Source: Anniella stebbinsi (taxonomy: Eukaryota; Chordata; Lepidosauria; Squamata; Anniellidae). From it: 64,000 nucleotides of DNA. The DNA lies in assembly GCA_029215795.1 (NCBI GenBank), contig JARDYH010000001.1:197105654-197169653 (forward strand), read 5' to 3'. A program made the translations under genes and the position numbers. Below the pieces are notes generated by a model that made no database searches, was not told the origin of the DNA, and was given only the letters and a program-made list of their open reading frames with translations. This document shows positions 1 through 12,733 of this stretch, piece by piece. The first letter of the stretch is position 1. Every line of letters starts with the position of its first letter.

Positions 1-54
1 CAAAGGACTGAAAAAATATTTCCAGTAGTATAATTCCCTTATAGAAATCTGTGG

Positions 55-690
55 TGCTGCCAGAAGTTTAGACTAGTGCACAGTTCTGGTCATCCCATCT
101 CATAAAGGTTATTTCAGAGCTGGAAAATGGAAGCCAGATTGATCAAGGGGCTGGAGCAACTTCTCTACAAGGGAAGGCGTAAAACACTTGGAGCTTTTAT
201 AGTTTAGAAAAAGAAGATAACTAAAAGGGTAGACATGATAGAGACATATACAATGCATAATGTAGGAAGAATGAAGAGACAGAAGCTTTTTTCCCCTTCT
301 TACCTAATACAAGAACACGGAGTCATCCAACAAATTTGACTGCCAGTAGATATAGGAGAGACCAAAAAAAATATTTATTCCCACAACTCATATTTTATGA
401 AATTCACTGCCGCAAGATATAGCTCTACAATTAGCTTGGATAGCTTTAAAAGGGGAATAGACAAATTGATGGAAGGATAAAACTATCAATGGCTACTGGT
501 CATGATGGCTATATAGTACCTCCAGTATCAAAGGCAGTATGTCTTTGTATACCACTCGCTGAGGAAATGAGTGTGAGGATGTTGTTGCACTCAGGTTCTA
601 TTTGTTGGTCTCCCACAGGCATCTGGTTGGGCCCTATGTGAACAGAATGCTGGATTAAATAGGCCTTTGGTCTGATCCAGAAGGCTCTTC
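55..690 (+). mobile_element. CR1 LINE, 5'-truncated 3' end
   Basis: Degraded coding remnants of the CR1 ORF2 C-terminus are visible (FWSSHL, a SLEKED-like stretch, TRTRG-like positions), followed by the characteristic 3' region ending TCTGATCCAGAAGGCTCTTCT. This is the consensus-like tail that in reptile CR1 copies reads 'gatccagcagggctcttcttatgtt'. Many stops show it is an old copy. An ATTT-rich stretch follows directly. Confidence 0.75.
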
Positions 691-850
691 TATTTATTTA
701 TTTATTTATTATTTATTATTATTTATTATTTATGTATGTATTTGTGTATTTATGTATTGCATTTTTATACTGCCCTACAGCCGAAGCTCTCTAATGTTCT
801 TACGTTAAGCTCCTAATGTTAAATCTAATTCAACCTTCCTATAATTTAAA
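686..850 (-). mobile_element. L2-type LINE 3' tail fragment
   Basis: An (ATTT/ATT)n tract followed by GCATTTTTATACTGCCCTAC and CCGAAGCTCTCT, the reverse of the tail reading AGAGAGCTTCGGCTATGGGGC shared by several other copies in this window (11470, 44400, 22420, 57050). Confidence 0.6.
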
Positions 851-2684
851 CATATTTCTTCTTGGCTTTTCCTTAGTGAACAATCATACTCTTTTGGCAT
901 CCTTGCAATATTGCTAACTGTCAACATGTCACTCTGAGTCTTTTCCTTCCAGGCTAAGTATATCCACTATCTTCAGGCTTTTCCTTCTAACAATTTCTTT
1001 TCGAGACATCTTATTCTCAGAGATCTGAATGTCTTCATGAATGCAGCAGCTATACTAGCCCAGGTAGGAAGAGCAGTACTATTATTACTATGCAACGCTG
1101 AATAGAAATGCTTTTCTTCCCTAGAATGTCATTACTTTGTGGCTGACATAACATCCAACTCAATTTATCATAATAGCATGTTGATACATGTATAACATTG
1201 GATTTGGACACGGGGGAGCTGTGCTCAAATTCTTATTCAGTCACTAAGTTTACTGGAAGGAAAGCATGCCATCCCCAAAACCTCACAGTCCAGGTTTCTG
1301 CCTTGAGAGTTTGTTCATGTGGAAAGAGTGGCTATAGCTGACCAGCCATAGAGGACTCCTATATCCCAGCAAGAAACCAAAGTAACTGGTGAACACCACC
1401 CCATTACCATCAAAGTGTTGTTGTTGTTGTTCTTGTTTTACGTTTACAGGGACTGAGAACTATGAGCAGGAAGTGAAAATCAGCAGAAAGTCTTCTACAA
1501 CAGTTGTATCTTCTGGTCTCTCACAATATCATTGTATATGGTAAAATAACCAAGTACCCAGGATATTTCTTCAGAAAGATGAAAACTAAGGAAAAACTAA
1601 CCAAGAGCTGAATACAAGTTTCATAAACTTTGTTTTCAATTGAGTGTCCTGAAAAATTAACCCCTAATATATGAAGCTTGCAACTATGTAATCCATAATA
1701 AACTACCCCTAAGAAAAATTTAAGGGAAATAAAAAATAGCTGCACTTTGTGTATAGAGAATTTCCTACTGTAGGAATTAGGGAACACAAATTGCTCCTTC
1801 AAGTGGAAGATGTGAATGAGTTATATCCAAATTTACAACCTCGAAAATTCAACTTTTATTGTTACTTATTTAACAAATGGTAAGTATAATATTATAAGGC
1901 ATTCTATGAGAAGAGTAGATTCTCTTGTTCATGCAAGAAAAGAGCCCAATGTGGCAAACAGTGGGTTTGTAAGAGGTTAAAAAGACCTGCTGCAATGTGG
2001 GACATTCCTGACACGCATTAGACCTTTGGTGGTAGCTACCCGTTAAGAATCTCAATATACATGTGTTTTAGAAAATGGAAATAGAAAATAAAAAAGGCTT
2101 CTTTCTTTTAGTCCATTTTGCTAATTAATATGTCAAAGCTCGTAAAGAAGGCCTCATCAGCTTTTCTCCAGTACTGCATCATTTTAAAGAGCTGTGTCAG
2201 CAGAGACCTCAGCAGACAGTCAATACATATTAAGAGAGTCCCAAGCATTAAATCAAAAAAGAAAAAGAAAAAGAAAGGAACCGTATGAAAAATAAAGCAA
2301 ATAGCTGTGAGGCTAATGGAATACCATTTGTGACTTTGCATAAAAGTGGGGGGGGGGAGGAGGAAAGGGCAGTATTTTTCCAATACAAACAATAACCTGT
2401 ACATAAATCTTTCCAATCTGTTCCATTATAACTACTGAAACACACAATAGCTAGCTACACATTTATAGCAGGTTAAATCAAGACGGGACATCTCGTGTTT
2501 TTGTGGCAAGACTACACCACTAATACCACTTCCTTCCATCAGGTTTGAAACTCTGCCCATGGAAACAAAGTTTGTAAGGGGGGGGGGACTGCAAGAAGCA
2601 AGCTTGTTTCCGATATAGGGTATCTGCTGCTCCTGCTCAATTGCCTCACTCTCATCCTAACATTATGCCACATTAATTTATTAA

Positions 2685-2760
2685 TTCATTCTTTCTTTTA
2701 TTTGCATTCCACCTTTCTATCAGAAAATGTCACTCAAGATGGCTTACAGATTAAATACTC
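2685..2760 (-). repeat. LINE/SINE 3' tail fragment
   Basis: TTTATTTGCATTCCACCTTTC followed by CAAGATGGCTTACAG resembles, in reverse, the 3' end of a common reptile interspersed repeat. It is followed at 2760-3110 by a GC-richer stretch of unknown origin. Confidence 0.35.
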
Positions 2761-3202
2761 AGGGGGCGAGTTCGCACGTCGCACGAAGCCACCTGAAAAT
2801 AAGCCACCATGGATTGGCTGTTCGCTCACTAACCCTGCAGACGATTTGGTGCTCTGCAGCTTGTCCTGGCTTCTTTCCACACTCACTCCCCCTCGGTCCT
2901 CCTGCTGGCTCCCAACATGTATCCCAGGCACCTTTGCAACAGGATTCCTCATTTCCTCGGTCCCTGTGTCACCACCCTCTCTGCAGTTGGTCCACTGGGA
3001 TTGCCAAATCCTGAGGGAAGCCCCCCCTCCCCCCGCATCAGATGACCAAATCAAATTACTTTTCTGAGCACTTTGGAACATGGTAATGTCTTCGCAACCT
3101 TTTAAAAAAAACACTGGGGGCTTGTCCACTATTTAGCTTCTTATGCACTATTTAGCCCAGTATACCGATATTCCCCTCTTATCAATTCATCCTTGTCCTT
3201 GT

Positions 3203-4213
3203 CAATTTCATCCTCCACATCAGGACTTCTCTTTTTAAAGAAGGCTGTTTCACATAGTCCCGCAGTAATTACACCCACCGGAAAAAGCTCCCACCCCAAA
3301 TTCATGTTTGTTGCTTCCCTCCTTTGGTCTCCATTGTTAGCTATCAGATATGCATGTGATCTAGGACCTGAAGTAGCAGAAACACAAAATTCCTGTAAGA
3401 ATCAGACAGGAACCTGACAGATTATTGTGACAACTTGCTGCAAGATAAAGAGACCCAACAAAGGGGCTCATTTCAACTAGTCATACAGCCAGCATCTGGA
3501 ATTGGGGTTTCCAGGTACAAAATTCAGTCTCATCTAATAATTAGTTAGGCCCAGTCCTAGCATCAGCTTAATCACATTCAGGTAGTGTTTGAAATAAGGG
3601 GCTTTCTAACTCGATCAGGAACGTCACCTACACCTGGGGGTTGAAGGTCTGGGTGCTGCTCCATGGACCTGGTAATACAAGAAATTACAACCCTGCATAT
3701 CTGGGGTGACACTGAAGCTCAGTGAAGGCTACTCAGGACATGCTATTTCAGTTGTGGCATCAAGTTCCCTTGTGGCATGTGACATATCCCAACAATAAGG
3801 CAAGTGATGGCATGGGTGTCTTTAACTCATCCTATTTACTGCCCCAAGTAGTTCAGTGTAAATTTACAGGAGTGCCAGATCGCATCAGCAGCCTCAAGCA
3901 GAAAAATTGAGATGATTGTCAAAATAATAATAAAGAATAGTAAGTAAGAAAGAAAATATCAGTGTGCAGACAGAGATCTGTGCAATGACACCAGAATTTC
4001 TCCTTTTCTCTAGTCTCACTTGGATTTAATGCTTACTTATCTCTTACTGGTTGGAAAAATTTAATCATTAAATTTAATTGCAATTTAAGGATGAATTGTT
4101 GCACAAGATCCAAGTTTTGCATTTTACTGATTTTAATTTTTACTCCATTTACCTAAAAATGGATAGCCATACTACTGTAGTTCCTGCAAATGAAACATTT
4201 TTCTGTGAAATAC
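3203..4213. repeat. 1011-bp tandem duplication, first copy
   Basis: Sequence from CAATTTCATCCTCCACATCA onward recurs at a constant offset of 1011 bases. In the stretches I compared by eye (including 3205-3420, 3600-3910 and 4080-4213) the only difference is AAGAATCAG against ATGAATCAG near 3397. The unit contains no gene I recognise. The 62-codon open frame at 3722-3910 is repeated identically at 4733-4921 and is not evidence of coding. Confidence 0.95.
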
Positions 4214-5224
4214 CAATTTCATCCTCCACATCAGGACTTCTCTTTTTAAAGAAGGCTGTTTCACATAGTCCCGCAGTAATTACACCCACCGGAAAAAGCT
4301 CCCACCCCAAATTCATGTTTGTTGCTTCCCTCCTTTGGTCTCCATTGTTAGCTATCAGATATGCATGTGATCTAGGACCTGAAGTAGCAGAAACACAAAA
4401 TTCCTGTATGAATCAGACAGGAACCTGACAGATTATTGTGACAACTTGCTGCAAGATAAAGAGACCCAACAAAGGGGCTCATTTCAACTAGTCATACAGC
4501 CAGCATCTGGAATTGGGGTTTCCAGGTACAAAATTCAGTCTCATCTAATAATTAGTTAGGCCCAGTCCTAGCATCAGCTTAATCACATTCAGGTAGTGTT
4601 TGAAATAAGGGGCTTTCTAACTCGATCAGGAACGTCACCTACACCTGGGGGTTGAAGGTCTGGGTGCTGCTCCATGGACCTGGTAATACAAGAAATTACA
4701 ACCCTGCATATCTGGGGTGACACTGAAGCTCAGTGAAGGCTACTCAGGACATGCTATTTCAGTTGTGGCATCAAGTTCCCTTGTGGCATGTGACATATCC
4801 CAACAATAAGGCAAGTGATGGCATGGGTGTCTTTAACTCATCCTATTTACTGCCCCAAGTAGTTCAGTGTAAATTTACAGGAGTGCCAGATCGCATCAGC
4901 AGCCTCAAGCAGAAAAATTGAGATGATTGTCAAAATAATAATAAAGAATAGTAAGTAAGAAAGAAAATATCAGTGTGCAGACAGAGATCTGTGCAATGAC
5001 ACCAGAATTTCTCCTTTTCTCTAGTCTCACTTGGATTTAATGCTTACTTATCTCTTACTGGTTGGAAAAATTTAATCATTAAATTTAATTGCAATTTAAG
5101 GATGAATTGTTGCACAAGATCCAAGTTTTGCATTTTACTGATTTTAATTTTTACTCCATTTACCTAAAAATGGATAGCCATACTACTGTAGTTCCTGCAA
5201 ATGAAACATTTTTCTGTGAAATAC
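4214..5224. repeat. 1011-bp tandem duplication, second copy
   Basis: Directly abuts the first copy. The base triplet CAA occurs at the start of copy one (3203), at the junction (4214) and just after copy two (5225-5227). That is 3 bp of microhomology at the breakpoint. Confidence 0.95.
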
Positions 5225-5868
5225 CAAGAAACAAAGAAAACTTGCTTTTTCACTGCAGAGTTTGAAGATAAGTCTTAGATGACGATGATGGTTTTTTAAA
5301 AAACCATTTACTTTAGTTTCTGCAAGCTAGATAGCTGATGCTTCAACACTAGGTGTTTCACTTCACAGTATAGTCAAAGCAAGACAAAATTAGATCTCTT
5401 ACCTAGTTTGTGTCCAGTCAACAAGCTAACTTTGCTTTCATCTGCCACTGGAGGAAAAGGGAGGAAAAGAGAAATAGACAAAGATGAGATATTGCTCTAA
5501 AATTTGCTTCAGTGTAAGTACTTTACAGTGAAGCAAACTACTGCTATTTTAGAACATCGGTGTGAACATACCCTCATATATCTGCCTTATATCAACATTT
5601 TAAGAAGCAGCTGTGGCTTCTAAATAACCAAATGAGAAAGTACCTTTAGACATATAAGAAAATACAAGCATCGTAAAATAGCATTCAAACCAATACACTA
5701 TCAAGCTTATGGGTTAAACACCAAAAAGACAAGATACAAACCAAGTTTGGATTACAAGCCATGGCTCTTCATGAGATTATTTAACCCATGATGAGCTGCA
5801 GTTCCTGCAGGCTCAGGGTTACATATCTAATTCCCGCTTGGGCTTTGACGTGCAAATCCAAGGAAAGT

Positions 5869-5904
5869 GGGTTATGCAAGGGTTAAACTACCCTTGTATA
5901 ACCC
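5869..5904. repeat. 36-bp hairpin (15-bp stem)
   Basis: GGGTTATGCAAGGGT, a loop TAAACT, then ACCCTTGTATAACCC: a 15-bp stem with one mismatch. It sits in an otherwise unassigned stretch. Related strings (ACCCTCACATAACCC) follow at about 5922. Confidence 0.6.
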
Positions 5905-8629
5905 TAAAGCAGGCATTGTTTTACCCTCACATAACCCACGTTCGACAGGTTTGCACAACACGACCCTCGAGTGGGATTGTATATTCAAAAGGGTGGCCAT
6001 AAATGGCAGCCTGAACGTGCTGCAGCCTCACCCTGGGGTTAATAATCTCAGTGGACTGTCATGTTGTGCAAACAGCCCCATTAAACCTTTGGTTTATGTA
6101 TTACCTACAGCATTTCTAAGGACCAAACTAAGCATCATGCTTGTCATGTGGTTTGACTTTGTATGGCCGATTTCATTTTTGTAACAAATAGCTGGCGAAA
6201 AAGGCCTAAGCCAAATCGGAAACATGGCATGACGAGAGGGGACACCCCTTGGTCCCCACTATGGTTTCAATTGGAATTGTTCCCTCCACCCCCTGCACTT
6301 GCTATTCACAATGAGAGGAAAGCTCTCACTGGCACCAAAGTCTGAACAGCTTCTCTAGGGACAAATATATTTGATCCAAAGCAACACTACAATCCCATGT
6401 GGAACATAAACAACCACAGGCATTTGTTTGACATCATTAACGCTGAGCTGATTAATATTCAGATAAAACACAGGGAAGAGGCTGGTTGAAATCAGTTTTA
6501 ACACAATTAGTCAGGCCTCCACGAATATGCCGTCAACAGACATCCCAGAACAAAAAGCTTTTAGCATGATAAATTTGGCAGGTCAAGATTTATTCGTTAC
6601 ATTCAAGATGGCCACAGTATTGCTCCACTGTACAAATATCTTCTCATATCTCTGTCACAGCTGTGTTTTGAGGTTTGGGGAGAAAGAACCTACGTTTAGA
6701 TGAGCTATAATGCAATAGATTTAGACAAGTACAACGCAATGAAAAACATGTATTAAAAACCTCAATAAAATTCACAAGTAGTACTCTATCTGTAGAAAGC
6801 CCGAACAAAAACATCTTCTAAAAAGCAAATTAATCAGCCCGAGTCCTGTTTCCAAACACAAAAAAATCTTGCATGCTCTTAAGGATCTAAATAAATTACT
6901 TTTCCTGATCTAAACATATTTGCAGGCAGGGGGGAATCAGTCGCTAGCTCTCCAGATGGATATTATCCTTACACAGCCCTTTCAGCATAATAAAGATATA
7001 GCACCATCAATTAATTTTAAGTCAATGATTGTGCCAATAACATGACTACAGCAGCTCTTATTTATCCACTGCAGTGTTTCCTCATCTAGAGAAGGTTTCA
7101 TATTACTCATGGAGAACATGTCAAATTCTGGCTTGAAACCATCCTTTTGCATACATTTGTTTTAGCTTCAATGCTTTTAAATGAAAGCTCTTTCTATTGC
7201 AAATGGGCATTCTTTATTTCTAAAGCAATGGGCTAATTTTACAGTTATACACTAAGGAAAGTACTCACAAACCTTGGATAACTTCCCAAAAAATACAAAT
7301 ATATATCTATATCTATATATATCATAACACACAAGACACAGGTTTTGAAATTAAAATGAGGAACGCAATGTTGATCAGACATTTCTTATTCAAACCTGTT
7401 TTCTAAATGTTCCAAAAAGTCAGGTGGCCAGAGTCATAGGACACTATAGCATCATGTATGTGCTACATTGTTAATACCCTAACAAAAACTGCATTTTTAA
7501 TGCAGCAATATATTAAAAATATATATTATTATTTCTGCTATTAAATGATGTGTGAATATAAGCCGTATGTACACATTCAGAGCTAAGGCACACACTGGTC
7601 GTAATCCATGGATTACGTGTATACATAGGGCCAAGGCAGATGCAATGCTAAACCATTTTCTGGCATTACAGGAATAAGATTATGCCCTCCTCCCTCACCT
7701 CTCCTCCTCCTCCACCCATGCAGGAGGATCAAACACCTGGGGAATCCTGGTTTCTTCTAACAATGGTTAGTTAAAACAAGAAAAGATCAAACCATGGTTT
7801 GATTTTTATTTATTTCTAAATTTTATCCTGTCTTTTAACCAACCATAGTTAGAAGAAATCGCGGTATTAACTATGAATGTCTCAGGAAACTGTGGTCAGT
7901 TCAGAAGTAAAAGTAGAAGCATTTTTTTTTTTTTTACAAAATACTCCTTTATTGTAAAAAAAAAGAAAAAAGGGCAAAAAAAGGATGTTACATGAATGTC
8001 GTGTGCATGTCTGGGCAGGAACCCTTTTTCTCTTCACCTACTGCATTTAGTTGCAAACTTCTTTCTAAGTGCGCCTAGCATAATTTACCAACACTTAGAA
8101 AGAATCTACGTGGAAACAGATGACAAAGAACTTGGGATAAAATCTCATTATCAATAGTTTACTGCAAAAATAATATGTGGACAAACCTTCACAACTTTAT
8201 ACTTCACAAAGATTTTTTCCCCTTTATTTTTTCCTCACTTGGGCTGCAAACAATATTGTTGTCATCAAGAGAATGCAAATTGTTCCTTTTCTATTCATAG
8301 CACCTCCGCCTCTCATGCCTAAGTAATTCATTGTTAATTAAGGCCATCATAGCTTATTTTACACCTTTGTTACTGCACCGCCTTTCCCACACAGTAAATG
8401 AAGCAGAATAATCTTTTTGCAATGAAATACTTTAAAACATTAATAATCTAAATCCTAACTGAACTTGCCGTGTGCCATTATCACTTCCACTCAGTTTCTG
8501 TAGCATGAGAAACACCACTTTATCATCAAAACTTTTCACTGAACAGAATTTAGGGAAGAATAATCTTAACATTGTCCTGAATATTCAACATCAAGCCATT
8601 CTTGAGTACTGTACCAAGGGAATATATAT

Positions 8630-8864
8630 TGGCTGAATTCGGACGACACAATAAGCAACCCGGGGGGGGGGGGGGAAGAATCGTCAGTTGTTTTGACTAT
8701 CGTGTCATCCGAATGCTGCCATAGTCAACTCTGTGCTGATCCTAATCCACACCACAGTTGATTATTTATTACCATGTTGTGTGGGGAGTACCCCCTAGAT
8801 GAACAACTATAAAGTTGATTATTACCCCACCACTGACTATCGTGTTGTCCGAATTCAGCCAGTG
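8630..8864. mobile_element. CGGACGACAC-family MITE, copy A
   Basis: Ends are TGGCTGAATTCGGACGACAC and the inverted GTTGTCCGAATTCAGCCA. The interior carries further inverted pieces (TTGACTATCGTGTCATCCG) and a 14-base G run. No clear target duplication flanks it. It is nearly identical in plan to copy B. Confidence 0.8.
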
Positions 8865-9524
8865 TCTCTTCTCCCACTGCAATTCCCAGGGCCTTTTCAA
8901 CTTCGAACTCCTGTTTTATACTGGATAGGGATGTATGAGAAATCTGTTTTTGTTTAGGATTTTCACAGTTTGCACCTTCTGACCTAAACACAGACTCAGA
9001 CCCAATGTGTGGTCAAAGTCTATATATTTCTGAAATTTCGATGTGATTCATGGACCTCCCCACCAAAAAAAGTTCAACAGCATGTGTATATTTGGAAAAA
9101 GCACCTGAAAAAATGTGTAACGCAAATACGCTTTAATCAGTGGGGGAAGAATGTGACTATTTTAAAGATGTGCAAAAAATACACTTTAATCAATGGGAGA
9201 AGAATGCATACATTTCATAGATGTGCAACACTGATGTGTATATCTGAAAAAATATGCATAGAAATATGCAAGGATTTTCATGCAAAAAGGGGAAAAAACA
9301 AGCTTGCAATCTGACAGGGATTTGAACAGGCTTCAAGATGGAATTCGGGAAACTTCAGCAAGTTCAGCTTTTGCTGGTTTGCACGTTCCTAATACTGGAT
9401 GCTGATGAATTTTATAATTTTAAGCTGCGTATAGAGAATTATTTTAATTTACAATTTCTCCACAAAATTGTTGCAATACACTCTATAACATTCCCCGTTT
9501 CCAGCAAAAGAAAGCTGTAAACAT

Positions 9525-10063
9525 TAGGGCTGTGAATGGACCCTCGATCCTATCTGGATCCCGATCTGTCAGATCTGGATTGGGCCCAATCCGATCCAAC
9601 TCACATCTGGATCTGATCCAGGTCTGTCCACAGCACTCCCTCCCACTCTCCCTGCTCTCTCCCTCCCTCCCCCCACTGTCCCTGCTTACCTGCTGCCTCC
9701 TCTGCTATTGTCCTGCCGTCGTATTCTGACCTCGCTGTGGGCCGCTGCATTTCCTGGTTGCGGCGGGTGATGAAGTTGCGGCAGATGACGTCATCACCCT
9801 CCGCGACCAGGAAATGCGGCGGCCCACAGCGAGGACAGAAGACGACGGCAGAAGACGACAGCAGGATGACACGGAGGAGGCAGCAGGTAAGCAGGGAGAG
9901 TGGGGGGAGGGAGGGAGGGAGCGGGGAGAGTGGGAGGGAGTGCTGTGAGTGGATCCAGATCGGATCCGGATCACGGATCTGATCCGATCCGGATCTGGGA
10001 TCTGAAGGCCCGGATCACCCCGATTCGACTCGGATTTGGGATCTGGATCTGGTCACAGCCCTA
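9525..10063. mobile_element. hAT-like foldback MITE, 539 bp, perfect 8-bp target duplication
   Basis: Starts TAGGGCTGTGAATGG and ends GGTCACAGCCCTA, flanked on both sides by GTAAACAT (9517-9524 and 10064-10071). The ends and 8-bp duplication fit the Ac-like branch of the hAT superfamily. Most of the element is one long inverted repeat, with arms of about 250 bp meeting near 9790, and subterminal GATCCGGATC-type repeats. It encodes no transposase. Open frames on both strands here are a consequence of the GC-rich palindrome. Confidence 0.9.
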
Positions 10064-10833
10064 GTAAACATGCTTTCCCACTCCTAGTTTCCTCCCCTCC
10101 TGCAAGCCCTCAGAAACAGACAATACTTCAGTCCATCTAATAGGAAACTCAGGTTCGTAGCCACTGAGAGACAAGAGAGAAGTATCAACACAATTCTTTA
10201 ACATCCACCAAGAGGGCAACAAAACGAAACGAAAAGCAGTTAGGACTGAACATGTTTAGAAGCCATGGGATATAGAGTGACAGTTGAAAGAAAATGGAAC
10301 ATTGGCAAGGGGACAGTGTGGAATGCCTTGTTTGGAGGGAATGGTGGCTGGAACCTTGAATGCTCCATTTAGGAGCGAGTGCACACGACAACGTTTTGTT
10401 GCAAATCCCACTTCTACATTCCTATCTTGATCTTCCCTAGGTATAAACCTAGGTGGCCCCCTTTTATTTCTGCCATCACTCAAAAAGAATGGCAGCCATA
10501 CTCGGAGGAAAGTGTCTATCGTCTGTAATTCTCCCCCTAACTGCTAAGCGACTCAAGTTCAACATGCACTGTTCAATGTGGGTGGGGTGGGTGGGTACAA
10601 AAACAGAAGTAAAATATTGGGATGGTATTAAATTAGGGCTCAGAATTATGCTCTAAATTAAGTATCCACATTGCCGCATGCTTTTGAAAAGATGCAGCCC
10701 AGAGCCAGAAGGGTAAAACTGATGGTGCAATCTTATGCACTTCTGCTCACTTCTATGCCTATTCAATGGGACTTAACTTCTAGGTAAGTGTATATAGGGC
10801 TGCAGCCTGAAAAGAGCATACCCAGTTTTCACA

Positions 10834-11064
10834 CACTGGCTGAATTCGGACGACACAATAAGCAACTGGGGGGGGTGGGGGTGGAAACAATCGTCAGTTG
10901 TATTGACTATCGTGTCGTCCGAATGCTGCCATAGTCAACTCAGCGCTGATCCTAATCCACACCACAGTTGATTATTTATTACCATGTTGTGTGGGGAGAT
11001 GAACAACTGTGAAGTTGATTATTACCCCACCATTGACTATTGTGTTGTCCGAATTCAGCCAGTG
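10834..11064. mobile_element. CGGACGACAC-family MITE, copy B
   Basis: CACTGGCTGAATTCGGACGA at one end and GTCCGAATTCAGCCAGTG at the other. The interior matches copy A, including the GATTATTTATTACCATGTTG segment. Confidence 0.85.
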
Positions 11065-11109
11065 TCAATTGTTTGAAAGTACCTCCATCATTTTCCAATT
11101 TTGAGTGAA

Positions 11110-11365
11110 TTTAGGTATTAAATTTCGATACCTTCCTTCCATTCAATAACTTCTAGGATGGTTTATAATAAAAACATCATAAAATTATAATAAAATACCC
11201 CAAACAACAATTAAACTGGCAGAGCAAATGCAGCAATAATATCAGATGGTAAAATGCAAAGGACTTTGCTTGGTGCTGAAAAGACATTAATGTGAGCACC
11301 AGGTGAGCTTTCTAGAGATAAGAGTTCTGCAGGTGGGGAGCCACAACAGAGAAGGCCTTTTGCAG
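11110..11365 (-). mobile_element. L2-type LINE fragment
   Basis: Reverse-oriented remnants such as CACAACAGAGAAGGCCTTTTG, equivalent to the GRRAFS...APRLW coding region seen better at 22609-22905, with an A/T-rich 3' part. Confidence 0.55.
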
Positions 11366-11394
11366 TTTACAAGACATCAACAAAACATGGCTTG

Positions 11395-11500
11395 CTATGT
11401 TTTATGTTTTTAAATTTTGTATATTGACTTTTAATGTTCAATCTTTTAATTTTTGTAAACCGCCCAGAGAGCTTTGGCTATGGGGCAGTATATAAATGTA

Positions 11501-11537
<37 letters not shown>
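11395..11537 (+). mobile_element. L2-type LINE 3' tail with (AAT)n microsatellite
   Basis: TTGTAAACCGCCCAGAGAGC and TTTGGCTATGGGGCAGTAT, followed by an AAT repeat at 11501-11536. It abuts a fragment in the opposite orientation. Confidence 0.75.
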
Positions 11538-12499
11538 TAAATTAAGTTATAAAGAAAAATGCTTCCTTTTAATTAAAAACTTTAAAGGCTCACTCGAACC
11601 ATGAAAAATGTATACAATATCCCAGTTTATCGGATCGCCACATAAAAAAATAATCTGTTTCAGTAAATAATATTCCCTGCCCCCATATATCCTGTTATAA
11701 ATCCTCAAATATACCCCAGAAGGAACAACACATTTGTATATAGTATTAGGCAGATGGGGGACAGGCTTTCCCTTTCTCACTTATTCCTATTTGATAGCAA
11801 AATTACATGGCTTGGGTTCATGGTATTTGAAATAGATATTGGATTAAAGTTAATCCAATTATGACTGTCCTAGCCAACATAATCATAGCAGCTGAAAGGT
11901 CCAGGTTAAAACAAAACAAAACAGAATCCCCACACACGGACTATGGAGGGATTCAGATCTCCTGGAAATTTGGAATAAAATATGGTCAACAACACAATGA
12001 CACACATTACACTATGTTTTCTTAATAAAGGCAAAGGATATCACAACATTAGCATATGTACTCGCATGTCAAGGACCATGGAAAACAATCATTATTTGAA
12101 ACCAGAACCTCTATGAATTATAGACAGCGGAAGCCAACTGCAATATTTCCAGGTACAATCCACTTGACATTTGGCTCATCTGGAAAACCTTCATTGTCCT
12201 CTCAGTCTATCCTCTTTCCCTTGCAGTTGTGGGACATTAATATAGGGCAGGTTTGTGGCAAATAACCCACACAAATAACCAACGATATGCAGAGTGAGTT
12301 AATTAAATTGCCGTTGGTTATAATCTTGTGTGGAGGGCACCGTTGGCCATTCCACTTAAGCCGGTAGAACTCTATTTTCTGCAGCAAGGGGTGATGGGAT
12401 ACAAGCGGGAGGACTGAGAGGAGGAGGAGGGAGAGCTGGGGGCAAGTTAGCCAATGCACCATGGATTAATAATCCACACACAGTTGCTTCTAACCAACT

Positions 12500-12733
12500 C
12501 ACTGGCTCAATTCGGACGACACAATAAACAACTGGTGTGGGGGAAACAATTGTCAGTTGTTTTGACTATTGTGTCATCCGAATGCTGCCATAGTCAACTC
12601 AGCGCTGATCCTCATCCACACCACAGTTGATTATTTATTACCATGTTGTGTGGAGAGTGCCCCTAGGGTTAGCGTGAGGTTTAGGGTTAGTCAACCCACC
12701 ATTGACTATCGTGTCATCCGAACCGAGCCACTG
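12500..12733. mobile_element. CGGACGACAC-family MITE, copy C
   Basis: CACTGGCTCAATTCGGACGA at the left and GTCATCCGAACCGAGCCACT at the right. Inside is a short TTAGGG-rich patch (12664-12691). A second, diverged right end follows at 12734-12835 (ATTGACTATTGTGGTGTCGG, then CAGCCTGTG), and ATAACCCACACAAATAACC precedes it at 12263. Copy C therefore probably sits inside an older relative. Confidence 0.7.

Noticed and set aside
3722..4921. Two identical 62-codon frames (3722-3910 and 4733-4921) as a duplicated small gene
   Set aside because: They are identical only because the whole 1011-bp block is duplicated. There is no independent sign of coding.
9532..9982. Several overlapping frames on both strands as possible genes
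   Set aside because: All lie inside the hAT-like palindrome, where GC-rich inverted arms create open frames on both strands.
12664..12691. Interstitial telomeric repeat
   Set aside because: Only two imperfect TTAGGG units inside a MITE; too short to call a telomeric tract.
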